From NCBI GenBank assembly GCA_977006965.1, contig OZ345375.1:992001-1056000 (forward strand): 64,000 nucleotides of DNA. The letters are read 5' to 3'. The position numbers and the translations under genes were made by a program. This stretch comes from Phymatolithon calcareum (Eukaryota; Rhodophyta; Florideophyceae; Hapalidiales). The notes under the pieces are model-generated. The model searched no databases and was not told where the DNA came from. It worked only from the letters and a program-made list of their open reading frames with translations. This document shows positions 44,428-55,314 of the stretch, in pieces; position 1 is the stretch's first letter; each line of letters starts with the position of its first letter.

Positions 44428-44767
44428 CTTATGTGACTTCGATTTTCAGCGATAGCAGGTCTGTCGGAGGACTGTAAGACAATTGAATGGGAAAAACGTC
44501 GATGTGATCGAGAATTAATGAATCAAGCTTTTCATGATACTCTTCAGGTAGACCACCTTTTTCGCTTCTATGACTATTTCCTCCACAGCCTCAGCAACAT
44601 GTTGAGACTGATCGGTGTTAATGAGTTCGAGGAGTGCAGAATCTGGGTATTAGTAATAACGCTTACGGGCATCAAGCAATTGTACGCGAGGACGATTTGC
44701 GTCGAGCTTGTGGCTTTCCTCAGTTCTTGTGGGTGGGAACACTTGGTCCGAGGTTGTGAACGTGCAG

Positions 44768-45286
44768 TCATGAGACGACTTCCGTATCCTGCAATGTCTC
44801 TCTCTTTATCGGATTTCCAACTTGGGAACTGTCTGTTCCATCCAGCTGGTCTATCTTCTCCTCCAATAGCGTTGAAGTGTTGATTCGCAGGTGCTGCAAT
44901 AGTGGACGACCAATAAGAATGGGTTCGCCAGCCATCTTTTCGGCCGCTATGAGGTAGGAAATATTTGTCATCGCCATGCGTCCAACTCGACATTGGAATG
45001 GTGTGCTCGGAACCTCAAAATTCCTTGAAAATGTTAAATTATCTGTTTCGTTTTTTTTCTGGATAGCATGCTTCAGAATTACTGGAGTAGTGGCATGATT
45101 TCGACGAAAACCTTTAACATCTGCTGCCTCAGCAATACTTGAGCAGATTTGAGAGTCTTCACTACCATTATCAAACTTTGCCGCGGTGTGAAGGGTTGCA
45201 GTTCCGCTGGATAGAGTCGCTGATTCGCCTCTTGATTTTGTTGTTTCTGATTCTTTCATACGACTGATGATTCCGGTCGGTTTCAT
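44768..45286 (-). pseudogene. Gypsy-2 protease region
   Basis: FDNGSEDSQIC replaces the Gypsy-1 site FDDGSDDTLIC; GRPLLQHLRINTSTLLEE follows. The 172-codon frame is the longest left in this element and ends in a stop at 44768. Confidence 0.8.
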
Positions 45287-45477
45287 TCCGGTCGATTCCG
45301 ATGCTGTCTTCGATCGAGTTCGACTTGCAGGAGCATCGGAAGCTATAGCAACGGCGGCCTCGGCTGCTTTTTGAACATTCTTTTCCGGTAGTTTCCCTTG
45401 TACTGATTCTTCTGATCCTTAGTACTCAAGTCACAGTCTTTAATGTAATACCGCCTGTCCTCTTCTGGTAGGTCAAT

Positions 45478-46334
45478 CTAGCATTCATAACGTGAACACT
45501 GTGGGGGACACTTTCTAAGAGACGGTGTGATCGCCCTAGTTTTCGTTCTGGTTTCTGCTCCAGTTCCAAATATCTTGCATCGAACATTTCCACCACTGGC
45601 ATTTCGGGTAATTCTTCCGTTACTACCATCATTTCCAACATTAACTCCGTCGCTACCATTCCGGCGACGAGTGCAATCATCAACCGGTTGGAATGCTTCA
45701 TCCAACCTGGTTGGGTGTTCCAAGAATTCCTGTAAGTCCTTTTCTAAATTATAATGACTGAGGTCAAGGTCATGCTGAAGTCGGCACTGGAGAGAGATGG
45801 AGTGAATCTGAGACAAAACGTGTTTGAATGCAACTTGATCGCATCTGAAATCCACAGGAGGCCTTTCTGTCTCAGTAAGGTGTTTTACGGAACAAAAAGC
45901 AGATCAATCTGAATTTGGGGCTGTGATCGGACATGTCTATGAGAAACGACTTGCTAACCACGGCGTCATGGGTTGAAAGAGTTACGGTCTCCATATTGTC
46001 CTCCGGGTTTTCTCGAAAACATTTCGAAGATTGCTCTCAACGAGCTTTTCATAGGAAACGATTTTATGCCCGGCGGCGTCCTTGATAATACCCGTAGAGA
46101 TGACTGAGAAAATCCACTTGGAATCCACGCAGAGCTTGAGGCGACAGGACGTGCCGGTTCGGTTGGGTCAGCACGAGCTGTCTGGCGGTGTCTTGCTTCG
46201 ACTTCAATTACGTTCTCGTCGTACTTGCGAAGAAATCGACGGGCACTCTCGGAGTCGCTTTTGCTTAAGGTTGGGTAGTTCAAACTTTTCGTGACGGAGT
46301 TTTGAGTCCGGATGGTCACGCTAGAGAGTTGCAA
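45478..46334 (-). pseudogene. Gypsy-2 Gag fragments
   Basis: Two pieces: 46334-45966 (LNYPTLSKSDSESARRFLRK) and 45855-45478 (LSQIHSISLQCRLQHDLDL). Both align with Gypsy-1 Gag, separated by shifts. Confidence 0.75.
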
Positions 46335-46445
46335 TCAAGATGGAGACGGCGCTCTATCCGATGGATGTAACACCTTAGCTCGAATCGAATGCGAAACTCA
46401 AGAATGAATTAGTTTGGTATACCGAATGTTTTGTGTACTGATCTG

Positions 46446-46744
46446 TGTGCAGAAATTAGTTCCTTCCTTTACTGAAGGTGTGTGCTTGAGCTACTTATAT
46501 GCCCCTAGATAAGTGAAGCTAACTGTGATGACTAGCATTGTCTCGCACTCGGAACGTCAGCTGATAATAATGAGGCTGATCACCTAACAGACACTGTCTT
46601 GCAAACGCTAATAATCTTAAATGTTTGACAGACAGTGCGCAGAGGATACCGAGACGATATGGGTATTGTGTGACCAAGAAAGTTCTTAACTCGCAATGTA
46701 TTTATGCAAGAATAGCAAACGGTATGTTTGCTCGGCGTGCTACA
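46446..46744 (-). repeat. Gypsy-2 5' LTR
   Basis: 299 bp, same ends as the Gypsy-1 LTR (plus strand TGTGCAGAAAT and GTGCTACA) but strongly diverged inside. Confidence 0.85.
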
Positions 46745-47312
46745 CCAGCGCACTGGAATCTCATTTCCCAAATAAGGTCACATCACACTATCATCTCTTT
46801 TGACAGATGGATCCCTAATTCCAGAAGGTCATCTATCGCAGTTTTCTTTTCTTCTTCCCACGATTTTTCTAGCCTTGACATTGTCAGATTCCTCTGTAGA
46901 ATACTTTGGCACATTTCTCCGACAGATTCGAAGAGTTCAATGTAAGACGATGGGTATCGCGAGGAAAAACGACCGAAAACCAACTTAATTGCGAGAAGTT
47001 TGTGTTTTCGCGACTGAATCTGCACTGCCGGACACGTTCTTTCGTCCAAATTGACATCAATCTTTCGCTCTTTCTCGTCTTCCTTTTCATTCCAGACTTG
47101 GACAAGGCGCAGTTTCTCATGTTTGGGAGCAGGGCTTGTCCCAATTCAATTTTTCTCTCTTGCTTCCAGTAGAGCTATTGGGCAATCAATAGCAATAGTT
47201 TTACTCGCATGCAATAGAAATTGCAATTGAGGTACTTTGCGCAACACTACTGCAATTCTGCGAGAAAGATTAGGAGCAGCACAGTTTTTACCACCTCGAT
47301 CAAAAGGTCACA

Positions 47313-47648
47313 CTATCCTTCATAATGCTCATCTCCTTGGAGTCGGTCTTGAACACGATCGTCAACTACTTTCGCCATCGCGGACTTGACGTCCTCATTG
47401 TTCCAATATGCCATATTAATTTTGAGGAAGAAAATAGCTTCAAAGATCATAGGGCTCATTCGACTACGATTATCGTTTAAGATATTCTTTACGTGAGACC
47501 AAAGCCATTCTTTCTTAGCCACCGACCCAAGAATAAAATCACAGTGAATGTAGTCGTTTCTCCTCGCTTCAATCTGCCGCTTCGTAAAAGCGATTCGATC
47601 ATATCTGGACCTTCCAACAGCCAGAAAACCAAAAAGTGATATGTGCAT
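47313..47648 (-). pseudogene. Possible hAT-type transposase C-terminus
   Basis: 111-codon minus-strand frame with WLWSHVKNILNDNRSRMSP followed by IFEAIFFLKINMAYWN. This resembles the hAT dimerisation region, where an RS-R-xLSP motif precedes a helix with FLKxN. No catalytic core is recognised upstream (47650-48000 is non-coding and an inverted repeat starts at 47904). Another unassigned minus frame lies at 46783-47049. Could equally be an unrelated hypothetical protein. Confidence 0.35.
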
Positions 47649-47834
47649 GGTGAGCCACCTAACTACATCTTGGTGTGCCGAATGACTTCGACTGAATGCA
47701 CACAGGTGAAGCGTTGCTTACTGTCTATGCTCTAAGCCAGCTAAAAGTAAGGGCACTTCTTTGAAACTATGTTCAAATTACAATTGCAAAAGCTGAAACT
47801 CCGCTCAATTCGTAAAAATTGAAATTCATTGCAA

Positions 47835-47890
47835 GTGATCCACCCAATTCAATTTTTTTGCATGCAAAAAAATTGAATTGGGGCGATCAC
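47835..47890. repeat. 56-bp near-perfect palindrome
   Basis: Centre between 47862 and 47863 (GCA|TGC). Inner 40 bp (47843-47882) are perfectly self-complementary; the arms extend by GTGATC/GATCAC after two mismatched positions. Confidence 0.9.
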
Positions 47891-47977
47891 TGTTTGGGGT
47901 CACTATTTCAAAACTGGACAAAACATGAAGATATAAAAGGAAGCAACATTTTTTTGAATACTGTGGGGCCCAGTGTA

Positions 47978-48238
47978 TCATATGGTTATGGTTTTAAGGT
48001 AGTTTCTGGGACCTCTTGGTGTTGGGGACAGAGAGTACCAGCACTGTATCCCGCAGTGGCCGCCACTGGCCCCTTCATTGTGTGGATCTAACAGACAGCG
48101 TGTTCGCCAACTTCTGCAAAACGCAAATGGGTTGTTCTCAAACAGGTATTCTATCGAGGGATTACTGCTCAACAGAAAAGCTACAGTATACAGGTTGTTG
48201 AAGGCAGTGATACCAAGGAAGATGGGGAGGCGGAACAT
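47978..48238 (-). pseudogene. Protease-gene 5' fragment in the left arm
   Basis: Starts MFRLPIFLGITAFNN, closely matching the signal peptide MFRLLIFLGLSVFIS of the protease gene, and is preceded by the same GATCACAAG leader. After about 30 residues no protease-like sequence follows. It is probably a duplicated promoter plus signal-peptide start without the body. Confidence 0.45.
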
Positions 48239-48536
48239 GCTACGATACTACCCGCTTGTGATCACAGTGTATGCCGCCTGAGCTTGGTTGCGCGCTCAGG
48301 AGGCGATCTGTTTGTATTAGTACAAGTACTGTAGCAGATTGTACTTTGGGCACTACAGCACGGGAAGACCCCCTTCAATCGGACATAAAGCCGTACTACA
48401 CAGTACACTAGAGTAATCCATTTCGTTTAAAATTGGGGAAAAATGAATCGCCAGCAGAGTAAGCAACAATTTGATCTGGACACATCGTTCTGTGTACAGT
48501 ACGAGACCGGTACTGTACACAGTAACGGCAACAGAC

Positions 48537-48616
48537 TTTTTGCCGAATGTCGTGAATTCATAATTTAGCTCGATCAGAAGGTGCCGAGCTATGGGAATTC
48601 GCGACATTCGGCAAAA
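48537..48616. repeat. Nested palindrome at the inner end of the left arm
   Basis: TTTTGCCGAATGTCG (48537-48551) pairs perfectly with CGACATTCGGCAAAA (48602-48616). GAATTC and AGCTCG boxes inside pair as well. The same structure is present, slightly altered, at 49329-49408 in the right arm. Confidence 0.85.
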
Positions 48617-49702
48617 CGTTAGCGTTCGCCTTCGAGACAGTGTTCGTTCTATGCATTTAACGTCAGAATTGAACCTCATTAAGATATTTTTCTCATTACT
48701 TTTTTGCTCTTATGTCCTTTTTCGTCTCATGAAACAAGTCGGAAACGAAGCCTTGGAGACACGTACAATTCTGCATGCGGTAGCTTTTCTTCTTCTGTTT
48801 CCTCCAAAAAAATTGATAGCGCTCCCGAGAAAAAGGTTTCTATTACTGGGCAGTATTTCGATTTCGAATCGGACTTCTACTTTGCCCACAGATGCCACTT
48901 CTACCAGTGAGCAAAAACTGCTATTAAGGTCTACGCTTTTGCAATCGCGCGATCATCGAGGGTGAGAATTTCGGGTATGAGAGACAGATATTGTCCAATC
49001 ATGTTCTAGTATTTTCCTTCCTAAAAATAATCAGTTGATGTCCTCCTTTTTCTTTTACAACTCGGCTCATACTCACTCCCTTGCACTTCGCTCTATGATA
49101 CTGATAGGATACTGCACAGTACTGTAGATCACCGGGGGGAAATAGTAGGGTTTGCTTTTAGAAGCCCTCAACGCCAGCGCACGCCGACACCAGAGCAGCT
49201 TCGCATTGCGCTGTAACCCTTCCGGGAAGACTACAGCATATCGCCTCCATCATCACACCATCATCTCCTCTGGCATCTCGCTTTCTGTAGATCACCGCCT
49301 GCCCCTCCATTGAGCGGGAGGACCAGACGTTTTGCCGAATGTCGCAAATAACCATAGCTCGGCAACTTCTGATCGAGCTATGAATTTACGACATTCGGCA
49401 AACATCTGTTGCCGTTACTGTGTACAATAACGGTCCCGTTCTGTACACAGAACGAGGTGTCCAGACCAAATTGTTGCTTCCTCTGCTGGCGATTCATTTT
49501 TTCCCCAATTTGAAACGAAACGGATTACTGTAGTGTACTGTACAGTACTGCTTTATGTCCGATTGAAATGAGTCTTCTCGTGCTGTAGTGTCCAAAGTGC
49601 AATCTGCTACAGTGCTTGTACTAATACAAACAGATCGCCACCTGAGAGCACCACAAAGCTCAGGCGGCATACACTGTGATCACAAGAGGGTAGTATCGTA
49701 GC

Positions 49703-49795
49703 ATGTTCTGCCTTCCCATCTTCCTTGGTATCACTGCCTTCAACAACCTGTATACTGTAGTTTTTCTGTTGAGCAGTAATCCCTCGATGGAATAG
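49703..49795 (+). pseudogene. Protease-gene 5' fragment in the right arm
   Basis: MFCLPIFLGITAFNN followed by a hydrophobic run and TAG after 30 codons. Mirror copy of 47978-48238; preceded by ACAAGAGGGTAGTATCGTAGC, like ACAAGAGTGTAGTCTCGCATC before the real gene. Confidence 0.45.
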
Positions 49796-50132
49796 CTGTT
49801 TCAGAACAATCCATTTGCGTTTTGCAGAAGTTGGCGAACACGCTGTCTGCTAGATCCACACAATGAAGGGGCCAGTAGCGGCCACTGCGGGATACAGTGC
49901 TGGTGCTCTCTGTCCCTAACATCAAGAGGTCCCAGGAACTACCTTAAAACCATATCCATACACTGTGCCCCGCAGTATTCAAAAAAAAGTTGCTTCCTTT
50001 TTTGTTTTCATGCTTTATCCAGTTTTGAAATGAAACGAACACTGTACTTTATTAGTCTTCCAACAAGTATAGAACATGCTCTTTCCCAAACGAGCTCGAC
50101 ACCACGGTTAAACCAGGGGGCCTTCCAACATG

Positions 50133-50138
50133 TATATA
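50133..50138 (+). promoter_or_regulatory. TATA box of the protease gene
   Basis: TATATA within GTATATATGCC, 79 bp upstream of the ATG at 50217, a usual distance for a short 5' UTR. Confidence 0.5.
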
Positions 50139-50216
50139 TGCCTACCCACCCAAGCTCGTTACCGAGATTAAAGTTAAGCCGAAGACACTGTGGTCACAAG
50201 AGTGTAGTCTCGCATC

Positions 50217-51747
50217 ATGTTCCGCCTTCTCATCTTCCTTGGTCTCTCTGTCTTCATCTCGGTATCTGACACCCTGCCCGTTAATACCTGGCGACCGGTT
50301 CTGGAGCAGAAGCTCGATGGCTGCCCGTGCAAGGTCCAAATGGGCGGTAGGGCCACACAGATGTCTCGCATTGCAACAGAAATCCTTTCCCGAGAAGAGT
50401 ACAACAAGTGGGTTGCAAACGGACGACCGGATAGAATATCCAAGTTCCCATCAATTGCAAACATGGCCACGTTCGGCAATGTCTCCGAGCCTCTTGTGCC
50501 CAAACACTTCTGTTTCACTGACGAAGAGAGCCTACATGGCGACTTCAACATCGTCATTTTCTGCGAAGGAGAATGCTCTGTAAAAGTGGTGGTAGAGGAC
50601 GTCGCTCGCGGCCAGTGTGACAGCAAGTCGATATATGACTATGGCGATAGCGGCGGCAGAGATGAATGCAAGGTTTCCGAATTGGACAGTGGATCAAAAA
50701 GGTTTTTGACACCCGCGTCTCGCATCTTTCACGGCCGTCTTGTACTTGAAAAAGAGATCGCGGCGTACAACGTGAAAATCACCGACCTTGAGGTCGACGA
50801 AAATAGTGATCTCGAAAGTTGCACTGGGTCACTCATAGCACCGCGGTTTGTTCTAACGGCTGCACATTGCGGGGTCAAAAAAGGACAGCACGTCTACATC
50901 GGCGAGTATCTTAATATCCCTGGAGAAAAGCACACCGTCGCCGACGTCATTACGCATAAAGAATATGATGAGCCCAAGACGAAAGACGGCCGTATTGGAA
51001 CAGAAAAGCATGACATTCAACTATTGTACTTGGATGCACCGGTCAAGAATGCAGAACAAAGAATGGTCACTCTCAACGCCGATTGCCATCGACCTGTATC
51101 ATGCAGGCACGCTCTTGTCAGTGGGTATGGAGAATCGGCGGAGGATGAATGCAAAGAGGATGTGTTGCGCTCCACGATTGTGAACATTATTAGCCACGAT
51201 AAGTGCCATGAGCTATTGAAAAAAGCACACGAAGGCCTTGCCGAGTTCTGGTAAGTCACGGCGAAACTTCAATGCCCTTTTTCAAAACCGATTCGAAACA
51301 CTCGGAAGGCAACCTCTAACTTACATCCTGCCCAAATGCACTTCTTCACTTTGAGACAGTCTGGACGAGAGCCCGCACTTCTGCGCAACTCATGACCTCT
51401 GCGGGACCGGAATATGTGATGGAGATTCTGGTGGCCCGTTAGTTGTTGCAGACAAGGAGACCAATGAATTGGTACAAATTGGGATTTCGAGTTACACTGT
51501 TGGCGATTGCGGAGACAGGGATCACCCGGATATCTACACAAGAGTTTCGGAGTACAAGGAGTGGATCTACATACATAGTAATCGAACTGCGAAGTTTAAT
51601 CCTCCGCTTGGGGTACGTCACACTTCGGATTGCCCGGTTCGGCGCATTTCGGGCCAATGCGAAACCGATGGACAAAATCACATTATTCACACTGAAGGCG
51701 ATGACGGAAAAGGTGCCCGCAAAAAGTGTGGCCATCCCAAATGCTAA
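50217..51747 (+). CDS. Secreted chymotrypsin-fold serine protease with one intron
   Basis: Extracellular peptide hydrolase by fold. Exon 1 is 50217-51250, intron 51251-51359 (GTAAGT...ACAG), exon 2 51360-51747; the join creates Cys345 and gives 473 residues. Signal peptide about 1-19. Residues 20-169 are a Cys-containing pro-region of unknown type. Mature start is likely after R169 (RIFHGR, in place of IVGG). Triad: H217 (LTAAHC), D266 (KHDIQLL), S368 (GDSGGP). The residue six before the serine (position 189) is Gly, not the Asp of trypsin, so Lys/Arg specificity is not expected. A C-terminal extension of about 65 residues follows EYKEWI, with a basic GKGARKK segment. No breaks, so this is the best candidate for a functional host gene. 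Confidence 0.88.
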
Positions 51748-52228
51748 ATTGCAATGTATTGTTTCTTCTTAAATCAGGGGCTACCCATTTCTTCCCCTAT
51801 TCTCTCTGTGCAATCGAAAAACAACTTCTTCCATCTCTACAAGAAGATCATTTCTAGCGACTTGGGCGTCTGCTCGTTCGTCAGCAGAAACGAAACGGTG
51901 CCAATGTGCCTTGCTCTATAGCAACAGCGATCCAAATCCTACTTCATCATTGGCAACTCGATGGCATCCCTTCCATTCGCAATATCAGCTCTGTTCCGCT
52001 ACGATCCACAATCATCGCGAACTTCAAACGTAAGACACACACAGGGGTGGTGCCAATCTCATTGCTCGACATTACTGTTTGTCGTGCAATTAAACAATTC
52101 AATTGCTCACTACGGTTAGTCAGCAATTCAGATTGCAATTTGAATACTTCCCGCAATAGTCAAGTTAATTGTTTATTCATGCCTCTTCTCCTAGGTGTAC
52201 GAAACTTTCGTCTTCTGCGATAGCCTGT
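51748..52228. other. No supported gene
   Basis: Open frames 51906-52223 (plus) and 51947-52156 (minus) overlap and lack motifs. Around 52088-52170 are several AATTG-containing short inverted repeats. Confidence 0.3.
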
Positions 52229-52489
52229 TCAACACGCTGGTTGATAACGCTTGACATAGCTTCCTTCAAAGTACACTTCCAGAAGATGACCCTCGCGGCC
52301 ACCACCGATGCAACGCTTCAGGTGATTGTACGGATTCGAAAAACCAGTACCCTTCTCGAAACAAAATTCGTTTCCTTCAGTGCATTGATCGCCCTTGGGA
52401 CAGAGGTAGACGCAAAACATCACATTTCGTCGTGTTCGACCTGATTGACGTGAATGGATATCTCGAGGCTGTTTGCGAAGGAGTTGCAT
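52229..52489 (-). pseudogene. Zinc-finger fragment, BED-like spacing
   Basis: Minus frame with CVYLCPKGDQCTEGNEFCF and GFSNPYNHLKRCIGG. The later Asn-Leu-x-x-His-Leu-x-x-Cys arrangement is like single zinc fingers at the N-terminus of transposase-like proteins. No downstream domain in frame; the sequence shifts near 52225. Assignment is by pattern only. Confidence 0.4.
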
Positions 52490-52700
52490 TAGCTGCTGTA
52501 CAACTTGTTTCGGCTTCGGTTTCGGAATAGGTAGTACCGTGGTTGGAAGAGTGAAATTTGTTTAGGAGTTGTCGAGTGGGTCTGGTAGTGTGCTTTTGAT
52601 AAATGTACGACTTCTCTTTTTATATTGGCTCTTCTATCTGTCTTTTCAGAGACGGCACTCTAGACACCCATACCGTTATACTTGAACGGGTGAATGAATT

Positions 52701-52774
52701 CAACCATCCATGTGATCGTTCTGTTGTAGTGGTCTGCGTAGACCACTACAACAGAACGATCACATGGGTGGTTG
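52701..52774. repeat. Strong 35-bp hairpin with 4-nt loop
   Basis: Arms 52701-52735 and 52740-52774, loop GCGT. All positions pair except one T-G wobble (52707/52768). No target duplication around it was recognised. Confidence 0.9.
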
Positions 52775-53956
52775 ATCCTGTACAGGACTGAGATAGGAAT
52801 TCTTTGAATCCTGAGTTTTCCTGTCCGCGATTCTAGTGGGCGTTTCGTGAGCTGCACAAAGGTAGGTAGCATCAGAGGAAGCCTCGCCCATATCTTCGGA
52901 AGTCTGTGGGGCTTTTAAATAAACTTGAATAAAAAAACATGTATGGTTGAATTCAGGAACGTTGTAACTGTACGTAGAATTTTACGTACATTTTGGCCCG
53001 ATAGTTATTTAGTTGATTTGGGCTAAAATGGTGCAGTGCTCCACCGGGGAACGCTTATACTGGCCCGAGTTAAATAATAAAATTAGATGCTACCGAAAAC
53101 CAATTACCACGTACTACGCATGATACATTTGAAGTGATCTTTATTTCTGACAACTATGCACTTGTTGAACTATACACTCTTGTACAACCTACTAGCAATT
53201 CGAATTGCAATTCTTCATCAGAACCCAATTTGGGTCGAATTGCTACGAATTGCAATTAATTGCAATAGCAATGGATTGCGCATCACCCCTGGACAGACAC
53301 CCAAATCCAAGAAATTGTAGTGATGTTTTTCCCTTTTGCAATTTTCACCTTTCTCTTCTCTGACCCAGACCCATACATTGCTGCATATGTATCCTCTATT
53401 GTGGACAGTTCGGCCAACACATAAGGCAACCAATCGTCCACATTCCACTCGGCGCCTTTCGCCTTCTTGCAGCGGAACAACAGATTGTCATGGTCTTGAG
53501 ATTCGCCTTGCCGATATTTGTCGAGGAGAGTTGAATATACACGTTCGGTACGTCTTTCGATACCTTAGAAAAGATGGGTCACCTTCTGTAAATCAATAGA
53601 TGCCTGGCACGGGTTCCTCGTCGGCGTCATGATACAGCCCACGATCGCGTTCCGGCAGCGGAAATTCAAGTACGGGATTTGGAACAACAGAGAACAGTTT
53701 TGGAACAGTTCGAGTCAGCTCCACATAAGAACTTGTTGTTGGACTGGTTTTGAGATACGCATTTCGTGAACGGTTGCTTTTGAAAACGTGAGCAGCCCCC
53801 TTCGATTTCCGAATGAAGAAGAAGAAGAAAGGTAGATTTTTATTTAAAAGTTACCAACGCATCTGCTGACGCTTGGGGAAACTTTCCTAGGGCCAAGAGG
53901 TTTCGGCTAGATTCTGTGTATGGAGGCGTTTTCTTTTCTTGTTGGTGTAACACGAT
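52775..53956. other. No supported gene
   Basis: Minus frame 53283-53480 (LPYVLAELSTIEDTYAAMY) is the only one with protein-like composition but matches nothing I know. AATTG-rich inverted repeats occur at about 53200-53270. Confidence 0.3.
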
Positions 53957-54639
53957 TCAGTGGACTACAAAAACCCACCACTGGTCTCCTTTGATTTCCG
54001 AAGGACGTGACGAGAATTTGCATACGATCTGTTCGCCAGAATGGCTTTCACACTTACACTTAGACAAGTCCAGTCTTTCCGCGATGCGGGATGCCAAATT
54101 CACTGTTTTCTCTTGACGAAAGAAATCGATTTCTATCGGATTTGCTATTAGCGAAAGATTGACGTCGTAGTCAATTTTGTCACGAATTTCTCCGTAACAA
54201 ATCGACGTATTTTTTCGACCTCTACAGCATTTGCGCAAAAACATCCTTGGCCCAAGCGAACTGTAATTCTCATGTACTCCGAATTTGCCAAGCACAGTAA
54301 CGTTAGCTTCGGTCTCGGCAGTTATGATTCTGTCTTGCCGACAAACGACATACTTGAGATGAAGTTTAGGAAAATGGAAATAAGACCAAAGAACGCGAGA
54401 ATGTAAAAAACTCGTCACTTGGTGCGTGTAATTCCAACTCCAACGCCGATAAAAGCTGGACTATAAACCGCAATCGTCCCTTGTTTTCCTTGAACAGCCG
54501 ATACCGAGTTTGTAAGCCCTGATAGATCGGCTGTGAGATAGTAAACGGCTTCAGCAGTCAGTAAATCGAACAAAAGGAAGTTAAGACAGTTCAGGACAAG
54601 CGAGGACAGATTAGCGGTTAGTGCGGTAGGGGCGCTCAT
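53957..54639 (-). CDS. Unrecognised protein, possibly two exons
   Basis: Minus frame 54639-54415 starts MSAPTALTANLSSLVL with a hydrophobic stretch LNCLNFLLFDLL. A second frame 54418-53957 continues with KFGVHENYSSLGPRMFLRK, RGRKNTSICYGEIRDKIDYD and a DLSKCKCESHSGEQIVCKF segment. The frames overlap at 54415-54418, so a splice (GTGACG could be a donor) or a frameshift is needed. Hydrophobic N-terminus plus Cys-rich C-terminus would suit a secreted or membrane-anchored protein (inference). No homology recognised. Confidence 0.3.
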
Positions 54640-54879
54640 GTTGAGCTTGAGGCGGCGGTTTAGGCCAAGGTTCAGATTTGCTCAGGGAGAACGAACAATC
54701 GAAATTTGTGCTGACTTCCTTGCGGGACCTTAGGCAATGCTGCCTGCCGTTGCCACTGACCCTTGGCCAGGTTTTCTTTCTGAGACCAAAATATTGAAAC
54801 TTGTAATTGTTTTTATAATTCAAGTTTATTATAAGCCCCACAATTTTTAACGTTCTTTCTTCGTAGAATCATTGTATGC

Positions 54880-55314
54880 TTGCTGAGATTGTCAAGGAAT
54901 TGTTCATGTGCGAGACTCCATGTGGCATGTGCAAAACGCGCGAAAATAACTGTGCAGAAAATAATCGGGCCAATAACACTTACACGTGTAATCAATATTT
55001 TAAAAACACTTGTTTTTCTTGTCACCATCTTACAGATCAGTGGCAGTGAGCAAAATTGTCGCACTTGTGGGTGGATACGCGGAAGGAAAGACAAATATCT
55101 CCCGGAGTTGTCATATAATAAATATGACAAGATGAAATTCCACCATTGTTCCAACCTTGTTCCACATTCATTCAATCAAGTTGAAATTGCGCGAGGACGT
55201 GCACCGCTCGATTACCACGCGTATGCGAATGACGGTGCCCGAATATTTGTTGTCAAACCTGGTCTCAGAATTGCTCTAGCTACCATACTTTCCGAGTTAC
55301 GAGACATTTTGTGA
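54880..55314 (+). CDS. Unrecognised protein
   Basis: 144-codon plus frame opening with TTG rather than ATG, so the N-terminus is uncertain. A hydrophobic stretch (INILKTLVFLVTILQIS) precedes NCRTCGWIRGR. The C-terminal half HHCSNLVPHSFNQVEIARG and ANDGARIFVVKPGLR has natural-protein composition. An overlapping minus frame (55175-54813) is likely its shadow. No family recognised. Confidence 0.3.
   Translation: MLRLSRNCSCARLHVACAKRAKITVQKIIGPITLTRVINILKTLVFLVTILQISGSEQNCRTCGWIRGRKDKYLPELSYNKYDKMKFHHCSNLVPHSFNQVEIARGRAPLDYHAYANDGARIFVVKPGLRIALATILSELRDIL

Larger units (their letters stand above)
43560..46744 (-). mobile_element. Gypsy-2, decayed relative of Gypsy-1 lacking its 3' half
   Basis: Minus strand from the LTR at 46446-46744: Gag pieces (46334-45478), zinc/protease (45286-44768), RT pieces (44427-43600) stopping at the RT connection. 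RNase H, integrase, chromodomain and 3' LTR are missing. Numerous stops and shifts. Protein order and wording (GRPLLQHLRINTSTLLE; LEGLLTMESP) parallel Gypsy-1. Confidence 0.85.
47904..50031. repeat. Long inverted repeat with arms of about 710 bp and a 707-bp spacer
   Basis: Left arm 47904-48619 and right arm 49327-50031 are reverse complements with scattered substitutions and small indels. Outer ends read ATTTCAAAACTGG and its complement; inner ends AAAACGT and its complement. The spacer (48620-49326) has no clear gene but shares a block with 2408-2453. The arms include copies of the 5' end of the protease gene at 50217. Confidence 0.9.
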
